Assembly: GCF_014892515.1 (NCBI RefSeq)
Contig: NZ_JADBGR010000043.1
Location: forward strand, 1-64,000
Direction of reading: 5' to 3'
DNA: 64,000 nt
Source of the DNA: Myceligenerans pegani
Lineage (GTDB): Bacteria > Actinomycetota > Actinomycetes > Actinomycetales > Cellulomonadaceae
The translations under genes and the position numbers were made by a program. Shown here in pieces: positions 33,169 to 43,000 of this stretch (position 1 is the stretch's first letter; each line of letters starts with the position of its first letter). The notes below the pieces were generated by a model. That model was not told the DNA's origin. It worked only from the letters and a program-made list of their open reading frames with translations, and did not search any database.

Positions 33169-34152
33169 ATGCCCAGCACCGCCCTCCGCCAGATCCAGCG
33201 CCCGCTCGTCGTCGCGTCCGGGCGCGCGCACCCCGAGCTGGCGCAGGACGTGGCCAAGGAGCTCGGCGTCGACCTGCTGCCGGTCAGCGCCTACGACTTC
33301 GCCAACACCGAGACGTACGTCCGGTTCAGCGAGTCCATCCGCGGGGCCGACATCTTCCTGCTCCAGTCCCACACCGCGCCGATCAACCAGTGGATCATGG
33401 AACACCTGCTCATGGTCGACGCCGCGAAGCGCGCCTCCGCCCACACGATCACCGCCGTGGCGCCGTTCCTCGGGTACGCCCGGCAGGACAAGAAGGGGCG
33501 CGGCCGCGAGCCCATCTCGGCCCGCCTCATGACCGACATGCTGGCGACCGCGGGCGCCGACCGACTCATGTCGGTGGACCTGCACACCGCGCAGATCCAG
33601 GGCTTCTTCGACGGGCCGGTCGACCACCTGTGGGCGATGCCGATCCTCGTGGACTACGTGCGCACGCGCGTGGACGTGGACAACGTGACGGTCGTGTCGC
33701 CCGACGCCGGCCGCATCCGTGTCGCCGAGATCTGGGCGAGCAAGCTGGGCGGCGGGCCGCTGGCGTTCGTGCACAAGACGCGCGACGTGACGCGCCCGAA
33801 CCAGGCGGTCGCGAACCGCGTGGTGGGCGACGTCGAGGGCAAGGACTGCGTCCTCGTCGACGACCTCATCGACACCGGCGGCACCATCGCCGAGGCCGTC
33901 AAGGTGATCATGGCGGCGGGCGCCCGCTCGGTGACCGTCGCCGCGACGCACGGCGTGCTGTCCGGCCCGGCGCCGCAGCGACTCGCGGACTGCGGTGCCA
34001 CCGAGGTCGTGGTGACCGACACGCTGCCGATCGAGGCGTCCAAGCGGTTCGACTCGCTGACCGTCCTGTCGATCGCGCCGCTCATCGCCACCGCCATCAA
34101 GGAGGTCTTCACGGACGGCTCCGTGACCAGCCTGTTCGACGGGAACGCCTGA
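33169..34152 (+). CDS. prs: ribose-phosphate pyrophosphokinase
   Basis: A 327-residue PRPP synthase that transfers pyrophosphate from ATP to ribose 5-phosphate, feeding nucleotide, His, Trp and arabinogalactan-type sugar synthesis. Motifs in order: ASGRAHPELAQDVAKELG, SYDFANTETYVRF-like region, PYLGYARQDKKGRGREPISARLM-like segment, DLHTAQIQGFFDGPVDHL, and the PRPP loop DCVLVDDLIDTGGTIAEA near residue 220. ATG 33169 has an AGGAACGAAAGG site and follows glmU by one base. The glmU-prs order is standard in actinobacteria. Confidence 0.96.
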   Translation: MPSTALRQIQRPLVVASGRAHPELAQDVAKELGVDLLPVSAYDFANTETYVRFSESIRGADIFLLQSHTAPINQWIMEHLLMVDAAKRASAHTITAVAPFLGYARQDKKGRGREPISARLMTDMLATAGADRLMSVDLHTAQIQGFFDGPVDHLWAMPILVDYVRTRVDVDNVTVVSPDAGRIRVAEIWASKLGGGPLAFVHKTRDVTRPNQAVANRVVGDVEGKDCVLVDDLIDTGGTIAEAVKVIMAAGARSVTVAATHGVLSGPAPQRLADCGATEVVVTDTLPIEASKRFDSLTVLSIAPLIATAIKEVFTDGSVTSLFDGNA

Positions 34153-34164
34153 CGACCACCGGGT

Positions 34165-34182
34165 GAACAAAACGGTTCGTTC
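34165..34182. terminator. imperfect inverted repeat after prs
   Basis: GAACAAA and TTCGTTC (six of seven pairs) flank ACGG, 13 bases after the prs stop and upstream of the glycosyltransferase. It may be a weak terminator or an operator for the next gene. Confidence 0.3.
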
Positions 34183-34253
34183 CACCTCGGGAGTTGACTC
34201 GAACCTGGTGGAGGGTGGACCGTTCTGTGACACAGATTTGTCCGGGAGGCTCC

Positions 34254-35435
34254 GTGTCCATCACCGTCGTGGTCCCCACGTTCAACGAGGGGCCGAACGT
34301 CGCCGAGCTCGTGCGGCGCCTCGACGAGGCGCTGGAGGGTACGCCCGGCGCCTCCGTGCTGTTCGTCGACGACTCGCGGGACGACACGCCGTCGGTCATC
34401 GAACGCGTCGCCGCCGAGCAGGCCGCCAGCGGCGGCGTCCCGGTCCGCATGATCCACCGCGAGGTGGCCGACGGCGGCCTGAGCGGCGCGGTCGTCGAAG
34501 GACTGCGGGCGGTCGGGACCGAGTGGGCCGTCGTGATGGACGGCGACCTGCAGCACCCGCCCGAGCTCGCCACGGTGCTCGCGACGCGGGGCCGGGAGGC
34601 CGGGCTCGATGTCGTCGTCGCCTCCCGGTACATCGGCGGAGGGGACGCGGGCGGACTGGACGGGCACTGGCGGCGGGCCGTGTCCACGGTGTCCGCGCTG
34701 CTCGCCCGCTCCATGTTCCCGTTGCGGCTGCGGAACGTGACGGACCCGCTGACCGGGTTCTTCGCGGTCCGGCTGGGGGCGCTCGACCTGGACGCGCTGC
34801 GGCCGCGGGGCTTCAAGATCCTGCTCGAGATCCTGGCCCGGGGCAAGCGCGCGCTCGCCGTCGGGGAGGAGCCGTTCGTGTTCGGCGAGCGCCACGGCGG
34901 CAGCTCCAAGGCGACGCTGCGGATGGGCCTGCGCTATCTCGAGCAACTCGCGTCGCTGCGGTTCGGGCGGATGTCGCGGTTCGCGATCATCGGCGGGATG
35001 GGCGCGGTGTGGAACGTGCTCATCCTCTGGGCGCTGACGGTGCTCGGCATGCACTACCTGGGCGCGGCGGTGATCGCGGCGGCCGTGACGATCAGCGTGA
35101 ACTTCGCGCTGCAGGAGCGGTTCGTGTTCCGGGACCTGCTCGGGCAGGGCCGGTTCGGGTTCTGGTCGCGACTCGCGCACTCCGTGACGTTCAACGGGAC
35201 CGAGGCGGTGGTGCGCACCGCGGTGCTGGGGCTGATCGTCGAGCTCAGCGGGTTCTGGGCGGTGCCGGTGCAGGGCGCGCTGCTCGCCGTGGCGTTCCTG
35301 CTGCGCTTCGTCTTCCACTCCCAGTGGGTCTATCGGCCGCGGCGGACGGCGCCGCCGCGGCTGGGGGACGCGCTCCCGACGCCGCCGGGCCACGGCGTCC
35401 TCGGTGCGGCGAGCACCGACGAGCGGGTACAGTAG
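34254..35435 (+). CDS. polyprenol-phosphate glycosyltransferase (GT2) fused to GtrA
   Basis: A 393-residue protein. Residues 1-230 are a DPM1-like GT2 domain: ITVVVPTFNEGPNVAELVRRLDEAL, VLFVDDSRDDT, the metal/nucleotide motif VVMDGDLQHPPEL and DPLTGFFAVR. Residues 240-370 are a GtrA membrane domain with four helices (FAIIGGMGAVWNVLILWALT, ISVNFALQERFVFRD). Such fusions make polyprenyl-phosphate sugars and move them across the membrane for envelope glycans; PMT encoded upstream in the window could be one consumer. GTG 34254 has a GGGAGG site. The 3' end overlaps the rplY promoter. Confidence 0.9.
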   Translation: MSITVVVPTFNEGPNVAELVRRLDEALEGTPGASVLFVDDSRDDTPSVIERVAAEQAASGGVPVRMIHREVADGGLSGAVVEGLRAVGTEWAVVMDGDLQHPPELATVLATRGREAGLDVVVASRYIGGGDAGGLDGHWRRAVSTVSALLARSMFPLRLRNVTDPLTGFFAVRLGALDLDALRPRGFKILLEILARGKRALAVGEEPFVFGERHGGSSKATLRMGLRYLEQLASLRFGRMSRFAIIGGMGAVWNVLILWALTVLGMHYLGAAVIAAAVTISVNFALQERFVFRDLLGQGRFGFWSRLAHSVTFNGTEAVVRTAVLGLIVELSGFWAVPVQGALLAVAFLLRFVFHSQWVYRPRRTAPPRLGDALPTPPGHGVLGAASTDERVQ

Positions 35436-35670
35436 TCAGGTTGCCTCGGCGAGGGACGTCGGACGGCCGCGACGGACGCGGGTGATCGCCTCCGGGTGAG
35501 AGCTCCGCACCGCACGCGCCGCAGTCCGTGATCGACTGGGCGGTGAGTCGGTGACCCACTGGGCCATCCGCACACGCGGCGATTTCGCGCGCATCGCGTC
35601 CGTCACATGTCCCACGCCGACGCAGCCGCCCACCCGAGACAGTTCGACATCACCCCTCAGGAGTACTCCC
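35428..35670 (+). promoter_or_regulatory. rplY promoter and long 5' leader
   Basis: A TACAGT -10 box (35428-35433) lies inside the last codons of the GT2-GtrA gene and predicts a leader of about 230 bases. It begins near a CCTC-GGC-GAGG hairpin (35444-35454) and has further GC-rich dyads such as AGTCGGTGACCCACT. No ORF with good codon use is seen. Since L25 binds 5S rRNA, an autoregulatory RNA mimic is a reasonable hypothesis. Confidence 0.45.
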
Positions 35671-36270
35671 GTGTCCGAGATCAAGCTCGTCGCCGAGGCC
35701 CGCACCGAGTTCGGCAAGGGCGCCGCCCGCCGTATCCGTCGCGACAACAAGATTCCCGCGGTGCTGTACGGCCACGGCACCGACCCGGTCCACGTGACGC
35801 TGCCCGGTCACGAGTCGATGCTGGCGATGCGCCACTCGAACGCGCTGCTCAGCATCGAGCTGGACGGCAAGGGCCAGCTCGCGGTCGCCAAGGACGTGCA
35901 GCGCGACCCGGTCCGGAACATCATCGAGCACATCGACCTGCTCGTCGTGCGCGCCGGCGAGAAGATCGCCGTCGACATCTCCGTGAACATCGTCGGCGAC
36001 TCCGCCCCGGGCACGATCCACCTGGTGGAGGCCCAGAGCCTGTCGGTCGAGGCCGAGGCGACGCACCTGCCGGAGTCGGTGGACGTGTCGATCGAGGGCC
36101 TCGAGTCCGGCTCGCACGTGTACGCCAAGGACGTGGTGCTGCCCGCCGGCTCCACGCTGCTGACGGACCCGGAGCAGGCCGTCGTCCTCATCACCGAGCC
36201 GCGCGGCGAGGCCACGCCGGAGGAGGAGGCCGCCGAGGCCGAGTCCGCCGAGGAGTCCCCGGAGGCCTGA
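35671..36270 (+). CDS. rplY: 50S ribosomal protein L25 (CTC/TL5 type)
   Basis: A 199-residue L25 of the long, two-domain type. The N-terminal 5S rRNA-binding domain reads [29 protein letters not shown] and continues to [18 protein letters not shown]; the C-terminal TL5 domain (residues 100-180) includes [24 protein letters not shown]. The tail is acidic ([20 protein letters not shown]), usual for actinobacteria. GTG 35671 follows CAGGAG. pth lies 22 bases downstream, the conserved order. Confidence 0.96.
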   Translation: MSEIKLVAEARTEFGKGAARRIRRDNKIPAVLYGHGTDPVHVTLPGHESMLAMRHSNALLSIELDGKGQLAVAKDVQRDPVRNIIEHIDLLVVRAGEKIAVDISVNIVGDSAPGTIHLVEAQSLSVEAEATHLPESVDVSIEGLESGSHVYAKDVVLPAGSTLLTDPEQAVVLITEPRGEATPEEEAAEAESAEESPEA

Positions 36271-36292
36271 CCCGTTCGGGGTGCCTGAATCC

Positions 36293-36898
36293 ATGACCGA
36301 TCAGCCATGGCTTGTCGTCGGGCTAGGGAATCCCGGGCCGAAGTACGCCGGGAACCGGCACAACGTCGGCCAGATCGTGCTCGACCTGCTGGCCGAGCGG
36401 ACCGGTGGCCGGTTCGCTCGGCACGGCCGGGCGCAGGCCGTGACCGCCGAGGTGCGGCTCGGCCTGCTCCCCGGCGGCCGGCCGGGGCCCCGGGTGGTCC
36501 TCGCCAAGCCGTCCACGTACATGAACGTCTCGGGCGGTCCGGTGAACGCGCTGGCCCGGTACTACGGGATCGAGCCCGCCCGGGTCGCCGTCGTGCACGA
36601 CGAGGTCGACATCCCGTTCGACACCATCAAGCTGAAGATCGGCGGGGGCGAGGGCGGCCACAACGGGCTGCGTGACATCACCAAGGCGCTCGGCACCCGC
36701 GACTACCACCGCGTCCGCGTCGGCGTGGGCCGGCCCCCGGGCCGGATGGACACGGCCGACTACGTGCTGCGGGACTTCACGGGCACCGAGCGCAAGGACC
36801 TCCCGATCCTTGTGGACGACGCCGCCGACGCGGTGGAACTCCTGGTCACGGAGGGCCTCCTGGCCGCCCAGGGGAAGTACCACGCGGCGAAGGCCTGA
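36293..36898 (+). CDS. pth: peptidyl-tRNA hydrolase
   Basis: A 201-residue Pth that frees tRNA from stalled peptidyl-tRNA. The N-terminal [21 protein letters not shown] includes catalytic His; [13 protein letters not shown] and [30 protein letters not shown] carry the conserved Asn and Asp. ATG 36293 gives the usual length and places the motif at residue 7. It is co-transcribed with rplY and ends 32 bases from the convergent amidohydrolase. Confidence 0.96.
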   Translation: MTDQPWLVVGLGNPGPKYAGNRHNVGQIVLDLLAERTGGRFARHGRAQAVTAEVRLGLLPGGRPGPRVVLAKPSTYMNVSGGPVNALARYYGIEPARVAVVHDEVDIPFDTIKLKIGGGEGGHNGLRDITKALGTRDYHRVRVGVGRPPGRMDTADYVLRDFTGTERKDLPILVDDAADAVELLVTEGLLAAQGKYHAAKA

Positions 36899-36930
36899 GG
36901 GCCGCCAGCCGGCTCCGGGGCGTCCGGCGG

Positions 36931-38577
36931 TCAGCCTCTCGCGTCCGTTTCCGCCGCCTCCCAGGTGCGGAGGTAGTACTCCGCGCCGCGGAGGAGGTCG
37001 GACGTGAGGGGCTCGCCGGCCGAGACGCGGAGGTCCTCCAGGTAGTCCGGGACCAGGCCGTAGTGGGCGACGCCGTCGGTGTTGACGTCCCACACGCGCT
37101 CGCCCGTGACCTGCCGGTCCAGCGTCGAACCGCCGTCGAGCGACGTGAACGGGTAGGTGACCCGGCCGTCCGACGGGTCCGGCGTGCCGCCGAAGCCGTT
37201 CATGTCGAAGCCGAAGCCGACCCCCGCGACGCCGTGCCGGGCGCGGGCGTCGGCGGTGCGCTCGTACTCGGCGATCGATTCCTCCGTGTCGTGCCCGTAC
37301 ATGGTCGCGAACCCGCCGAGGGCGTAGATCCGGTCCAGGAACCGTTCGTCCGTCCACGAGTGGGTGGACAGCACACCGCTGTAGCCGGCCTCCTCCAGGA
37401 GGTCGAGCGTACGGTCGGCCGCCTTGGCGGACATGTGGTCCACCTCGATCAGCATGCCGCGCTCCATCAGCTCCTCGACCAGGAACTCGCCCTTCGCGGT
37501 GAGCCCGTACCGGTTGCACACCGTGCCCGACGGGTACCGCGGCGGGACCGGCAGCCAGTCGAGTTCCTCGGGCAGTTCGACGTTGCCGGGGTTGTTGTCG
37601 TGCGGCTCGTCGGCCGGACAGGACCTGACGTGCCAGAACGTGCCGGTGCTGAGGAACTGTCCGGCGTTGACGAACGTCCCGGTGGACCCGGAGTCGAACC
37701 GCACCCCGCACAGCGCGTTGTCGAACTTGTGGCAGACGAACATGGACCGCACGCCCAGGTCGTACAGCTCGTCGAGGCCCGCCTCGATGTCCGAGCGGGT
37801 GCACCCGTCGAAGACCCGGAGCGTCTGCTTGCAGCCGAACGGCTCGGAGGTCTCCACCCCGAGCACGACCGCGAGCTTCCCGTCCGCGATCACCTGGCGC
37901 GCCTGGGCGCTGTCCGTGACGATCCGGAACCAGCCCTCGCCGGGCCCGCCGTACTGCGCGTCGACGAAGTCCTGCAGCGCGTACGCGTCGTCGATCTGCA
38001 GGCGGATCGCCGCCATCTCGTCGCAGTCCTGGTACGTGCCCGGGTTGATCGAGCACAGCAGGCCGTTGCTGGTGAGCTGGTTGACGAGGACCCGCTGCCC
38101 GGCCCGCCAGGAGCGCTCCACCCAGCGGTAGTACATCTGCTGGTGGGTGAGCGAGTCGTAGGCCGGCCAGTCGGTGAACGTGGGCCAGCCCGTGGTGTCG
38201 TGCGTGCCGAACGGGGAGCCGTGGCGGGTGAGGTTCTCCAGGAGGGCGGTCTCGCCGTGGGCGCCGTGGGAGTGGCAGTCCTGGAGGGCGTCGGCGATGC
38301 CGTGCTCGGAGAACGCCTTGCCGCACAGGGCCGCGCCGCCGATGCCGTCCTCCATGAACATGTGGCTGTGCGCGTCGACGTAGCCGCGCACGCTGCCGTC
38401 GGGTGCGGTGCCGGTGAAGGGCTCGCCGGTGATGTTGACCTCGGACTCCGGCGCGGGGAGCGCGGGGTCGGGGAAGGCCCCGACGGCCCCGGTCGCGGGC
38501 GCCGCGAGGGCCGCCGCACCGAGGCCGGTCACCAGGGCCATGATGGCGGGCGTTGCCGTTCGTCGTGGACGTCGCAC
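36931..38577 (-). CDS. secreted amidohydrolase-superfamily protein
   Basis: A 548-residue exported protein. GTG 38577 has a GGAGG site, and an Arg-rich start plus hydrophobic segment (IMALVTGLGAAALAAPATGAVG) form a signal peptide. The first metal-site-like motif is YVDAHSHMFMEDGIGG (H-x-H). Later motifs MLIEVDHMSAKAADRTLDLLEEAGYSGVLSTHSW and GVGFGFDMNGFGGTPDP resemble the TIM-barrel metal sites of renal-dipeptidase-like (M19) enzymes. Many Cys residues fit an exported fold. The exact substrate is unknown; a peptidase or lactonase-like role is possible. Confidence 0.78.
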   Translation of the reverse strand: MRRPRRTATPAIMALVTGLGAAALAAPATGAVGAFPDPALPAPESEVNITGEPFTGTAPDGSVRGYVDAHSHMFMEDGIGGAALCGKAFSEHGIADALQDCHSHGAHGETALLENLTRHGSPFGTHDTTGWPTFTDWPAYDSLTHQQMYYRWVERSWRAGQRVLVNQLTSNGLLCSINPGTYQDCDEMAAIRLQIDDAYALQDFVDAQYGGPGEGWFRIVTDSAQARQVIADGKLAVVLGVETSEPFGCKQTLRVFDGCTRSDIEAGLDELYDLGVRSMFVCHKFDNALCGVRFDSGSTGTFVNAGQFLSTGTFWHVRSCPADEPHDNNPGNVELPEELDWLPVPPRYPSGTVCNRYGLTAKGEFLVEELMERGMLIEVDHMSAKAADRTLDLLEEAGYSGVLSTHSWTDERFLDRIYALGGFATMYGHDTEESIAEYERTADARARHGVAGVGFGFDMNGFGGTPDPSDGRVTYPFTSLDGGSTLDRQVTGERVWDVNTDGVAHYGLVPDYLEDLRVSAGEPLTSDLLRGAEYYLRTWEAAETDARG

Positions 38578-38666
38578 GTCGCCTCCTGGGTCGGAACGGG
38601 AGCCGACGGCGTTGTCGGTCCGGTAACTGACCCAGACTTTAACAAGGGTTTGGGCAAATCGGAAGA

Positions 38667-38699
38667 GTCGTACAAGGTGTACGACGGCGGTCGTGGGTG
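38667..38699. repeat. inverted repeat plus copy B of the 23-bp intergenic repeat
   Basis: GTCGTACA-AGG-TGTACGAC (38667-38685) is a perfect 8-bp stem. It runs directly into the 23-bp element (38677-38699) shared with 22675-22697, whose ACGAC-GGCG-GTCGT hairpin competes with it. It lies 41 bases past the acyltransferase stop on the minus strand and may terminate that transcript. Confidence 0.7.
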
Positions 38700-38739
38700 G
38701 GGTCGGCGCCGTCGGGGGCGCCGTCGCGGGCGGGGATCG

Positions 38740-39798
38740 TCAGGGGGTGGCGAGCCAGCGGCGGGGCGGGCCCCAGATCCAGCCCAGGCCGATACGCCGG
38801 GTGGCGGCGTCCAGCGTCAGGGCCGTCGCGACGATCGTCATCGTCATGAAGACCGGCATCCACTGGGACTCCGGAGCCGGCACCCAGACGGCGTTCGACC
38901 AGTAGATCCACAGGATCGTGTGGATGAGGGGCGTATGCGTGACGTAGACCGGCAGTGTCCGGGCACCGACCCAGCCGAGCCCCGGGACGAGCCGGGCGAG
39001 GGCCACGCTGATCGCGATCCCGGCCATCGCCCCGACGACGTTGGCCAGCAGGTACGGGCCGGGCGTCGGCTCCAGGTCGTACGTCCCCACCAGCCACGTC
39101 ACGCCGTACCAGGCACCGACGGCCAGCAGACCCGACCACCACCTCAGCCGGGCGGCGTACGCCTCGACGAGCGGGCGGAGGTGGAGGCCGATCAGGAAGA
39201 AGAGGATGAACTGCGCCGCGCCGCGATAGGCGATGCTCTCGGGCTCCCAGCCGGCCAGCGCCCAGCCGCTCACCCCGGTGGCCGCGAGCAACTGCACCCA
39301 CGCCGGGAGCGGCCGCAGCAGCCGGGCGGCCAGGAAGAAGACCGCCAGGGTCCAGATGAACCAGAGCTCCGACCGGGGGACGAGCAGCGACCAGGTCAGG
39401 TGCCCGGCCAGCGTGGACCAGTCGGCGTCGGGGACCTTGTAGTAGCCCGTGACCAGCCGCACCACCAGGGTGATCGGCTCCCACAGCACGAAGACCCAGG
39501 CGAAGTAGAAGAGCTTCCCGCGCAGCAGCGTGGACCAGGACGTCGCCACCCACTTGGTGGCGAACATGCCGGCCACGGTGAAGAAGAGCGGCATGCGCAG
39601 GCTGCGCAGCGGCTCGTTGAACTCGCGCAGGAAGCTGACGTCGTACCCGGTGCCGGCGGTCCAGTTCGTCGAGTGGTAGAGCACCACGAGGCAGATCGCC
39701 AGGCCGCGCGCGGCGTCGGCCCATGTGATGCGCGGGCGCGCGCCGCCCCCGCCGGCGGCATCGGACCTGGAGGTGGACTCGCGAGGCTGGGTGGACAT
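38740..39798 (-). CDS. acyltransferase-3 family membrane protein
   Basis: A 352-residue integral membrane protein of the acyltransferase-3 (OafA/YrhL) family. After a 25-residue tail comes ITWADAARGLAICLVVLYHS, with the characteristic R-G-(x)n-H, then PLFFTVAGMFATKW and about ten helices (WFIWTLAVFFLAARLL, LPVYVTHTPLIHTILW). Members O-acetylate exported glycans or antibiotics at the membrane. The acceptor is unknown. It diverges from mfd across a 211-base spacer containing a TACGCT box for mfd. Confidence 0.9.
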   Translation of the reverse strand: MSTQPRESTSRSDAAGGGGARPRITWADAARGLAICLVVLYHSTNWTAGTGYDVSFLREFNEPLRSLRMPLFFTVAGMFATKWVATSWSTLLRGKLFYFAWVFVLWEPITLVVRLVTGYYKVPDADWSTLAGHLTWSLLVPRSELWFIWTLAVFFLAARLLRPLPAWVQLLAATGVSGWALAGWEPESIAYRGAAQFILFFLIGLHLRPLVEAYAARLRWWSGLLAVGAWYGVTWLVGTYDLEPTPGPYLLANVVGAMAGIAISVALARLVPGLGWVGARTLPVYVTHTPLIHTILWIYWSNAVWVPAPESQWMPVFMTMTIVATALTLDAATRRIGLGWIWGPPRRWLATP

Positions 39799-40009
39799 CG
39801 CCTGCGATGGTATCGGCCGGGGGAAGCCGTGGGTGAAAGTGGTCGCACGGGGCGATGTCGGTGCCGGGCGCTACGCTGTTCTCAGCCCATCCACCCCTCC
39901 CCGGGGAAGAAGTGGGCCAGTTGTCGTGTGCCCGGCCCGCCTCCGGACGCGTTCCGCCGCCCGGCGGCCGTCGTCGTACCTCACATCCGCACCGTCGTTA
40001 AGGACCCTG

Positions 40010-43000
40010 ATGCATCTCACCGGTCTGCTTCCGCTCCTGCTCGCCGATCCCGGCGTCGCGGCCGCCGTCGAGCACGTCGGCGCGCGAGGCGAGGCCGACG
40101 TGGTGGGGCCCGTCGGTGTGCGCCCCGCCCTCCTCGCGGCCGCCTCCGAGCGGCGGCCCCTCGTGGTGGTCACCGCGACCGGGCGGGAGGCCGACGAACT
40201 CGCCACGGCGGTGCGCGCCTACCTGCCCGCGGGGCACGAGGACGACGTCGCCGTGCTGCCCGCCTGGGAGACCCTGCCGCACGAGCGGCTCAGCCCGCGC
40301 GCCGACACCGTCGCCCGCCGCCTCGCGGTCTTCCGCCGGCTGGCCCACCCGGCCGCGGAGCGCGGACAGGCGGGTCCGGTCCGCGTGCTCGTCATGCCCG
40401 TCCGCGCCCTGCTCCAGCCGGTGGTCGGGGGGCTGGGCGAGCTCGCCCCTGTCGCGCTCGCGGGCGGCGACACGGCGGACCTGACGGACATCGCCCAGCA
40501 GCTCACGGACGCCGCCTACACCCGCGTCGACATGGTCGAGCGGCGCGGCGAGTTCGCCGTGCGCGGCGGCATCCTCGACGTGTTCCCGCCCACCGAGGAC
40601 CACCCGCTGCGGTGCGAGTTCTGGGGCGACGAGATCACCGAGATCCGCTGGTTCGCGGTGGCGGACCAGCGCTCGCTGGAGATCGCCGAGCGCGGCCTGT
40701 GGGCGCCGCCGTGCCGCGAGATCCTGCTGACCGACGCCGTCCGGGAGCGCGCGGCGAGCCTCGCCGAGTCGTTGCCGGGCGCCGCGGAGATGCTGGAGAA
40801 GGTCGCGGACGGCACGCCCGCGGAGGGCATGGAGTCCCTCGCGCCGCTGCTGGTGGACCACATGGTCCCCGTGCTCGACCTCGTGCCCGGCGACGCGCTG
40901 CTCATCCTCAACGAGTCCGAGCGCGTGCGGCGCCGGGCCCACGACCTCGTCGCGACGACGCAGGAGTTCCTCGAGGCGGCCTGGGTGGGCGCCGCGGCGG
41001 GCGGCTCCGTCCCGCTGTCGGGTGGCGGCGGGGCGGACCTGTCGGCGGCGTCGTTCGCGACGCTCGCCGAGGCGCGGGCCGTCGCCGCGAAGCGCGGCCT
41101 GGGCTGGTGGACGCTGTCGTCGTTCGGCCAGGACGTGGAGCTCGCGCAGGTGTCCGACGACGGCGCGGCGGGCGCGGGCGGCGTCTCGGCCGGCCCGCCG
41201 GCGGATCCTGTCGCCTCGCCCGCCGCGGACGCGAGCTCGCACCTGCCGGGCTGGCTGGCCGGGACCGAGCCCGGGGAGCCGACCGCCGGTGCGCCGTCGG
41301 GCGAGCGTCCGATCAACCCGGCCGGCGAGATCTTCCCGGTCGGTGCGCGGGACGTCGAGTCCTACCGGGGCGACTTCGCCCGCGCGTTGAAGGAGGTGGA
41401 CTCGCTCCAGAAGTCCGGCTGGACGCTCGTGCTCACCACGGAGGGGCACGGCCCGGCCAAGCGCATGAGCGAGCAGCTGTCGGAGGCGGGCACCGCGGCC
41501 CGGCTGGAGTCCTCGCTGGAGACCGAGCCCGAGGCCGCCGTCGTGCACGTCATGGCGGGTGGGGTGGGGCGCGGCTTCGTCGCGCCCGAGCTGCGGCTCG
41601 CCGTCTTCTCCGACCAGGACCTGACCGGTCGGGCCGGCGGCGCCGGCACCCGGGACATGCGCAGGATGCCGAGCCGGCGCCGGAACGTCGTCGACCCGCT
41701 GCAGCTACGGGCGGGTGACTACGTGGTGCACGAGCAGCACGGCGTCGGCCGGTTCGTCGAGATGGTGCGGCGCAGTCTCGGCGGCGGCGCGAACGGCGCC
41801 ATGCGGGAGTACCTCGTCATCGAGTACGCCTCCTCGAAGCGCGGCCAGCCGGGCGACCGGCTGTTCGTCCCCACCGATCAGCTCGACCAGGTCACCAAGT
41901 ACGTCGGCGGCGAGGCGCCCAGCCTCAACAAGATGGGCGGCGCCGACTGGAAGAACACCAAGGCCCGCGCCCGCAAGCACGTCAAGGAGATCGCGAGCGA
42001 GCTGATCCGGCTCTACTCGGCCCGGATGGCCACGCAGGGGCACGCCTTCGGCCCGGACACGCCGTGGCAGCGCGAGCTGGAGGACGCGTTCGCGTACGTC
42101 GAGACGCCGGACCAGCTCGCGTCCATCGACGAGGTCAAGGCGGACATGGAGAAGCCCGTCCCGATGGACCGGCTGATCTGCGGCGACGTCGGCTACGGCA
42201 AGACGGAGATCGCGCTGCGGGCCGCGTTCAAGGCGGTGCAGGACGGCAAGCAGGTCGCCGTCCTCGTGCCGACCACCCTGCTCGTGCAGCAGCACTTCGA
42301 GACCTTCTCCGAGCGGTACGCCGGGTTCCCCGTGACCGTGAAGGCGCTGAGCCGCTTCCAGTCCGACAAGCAGTCCGAGGAGGTCGTGGACGGGCTGCGG
42401 AAGGGTACGGTCGACGTCGTCATCGGCACGCACCGGCTGATCACCGGGGCGGTGCGGTTCAAGGACCTCGGGCTGGTGATCGTCGACGAGGAGCAGCGGT
42501 TCGGCGTCGAGCACAAGGAGACGCTCAAGCAGCTGCGCACCAACGTGGACGTGCTGGCGATGTCCGCCACGCCGATCCCGCGCACGCTGGAGATGGCGGT
42601 GACCGGGATCCGCGAGATGTCCACCCTCGCGACCCCGCCCGAGGAGCGCCACCCCGTGCTCACCTACGTGGGCGCCTACGAGGAGAAGCAGATCGCCGCC
42701 GCGCTGCGCCGCGAGCTGCTGCGCGAGGGCCAGGTCTTCTACGTGCACAACCGGGTCGAGTCGATCAACCGCGCGGCGGCGAGGCTGAACGAGCTCGTGC
42801 CGGAGGCGCGGATCGGCGTCGCGCACGGCAAGATGAGCGAGCACCAGCTCGACCAGGTCATCCGCTCCTTCTGGGAGAAGGAGCTCGACGTGCTGGTGTG
42901 CACCACCATCGTCGAGACCGGACTGGACATCTCGAACGCGAACACGCTCATCCTGGAGCGGGCCGACGTCCTCGGGCTGTCCCAGCTGCACCAGCTGCGC

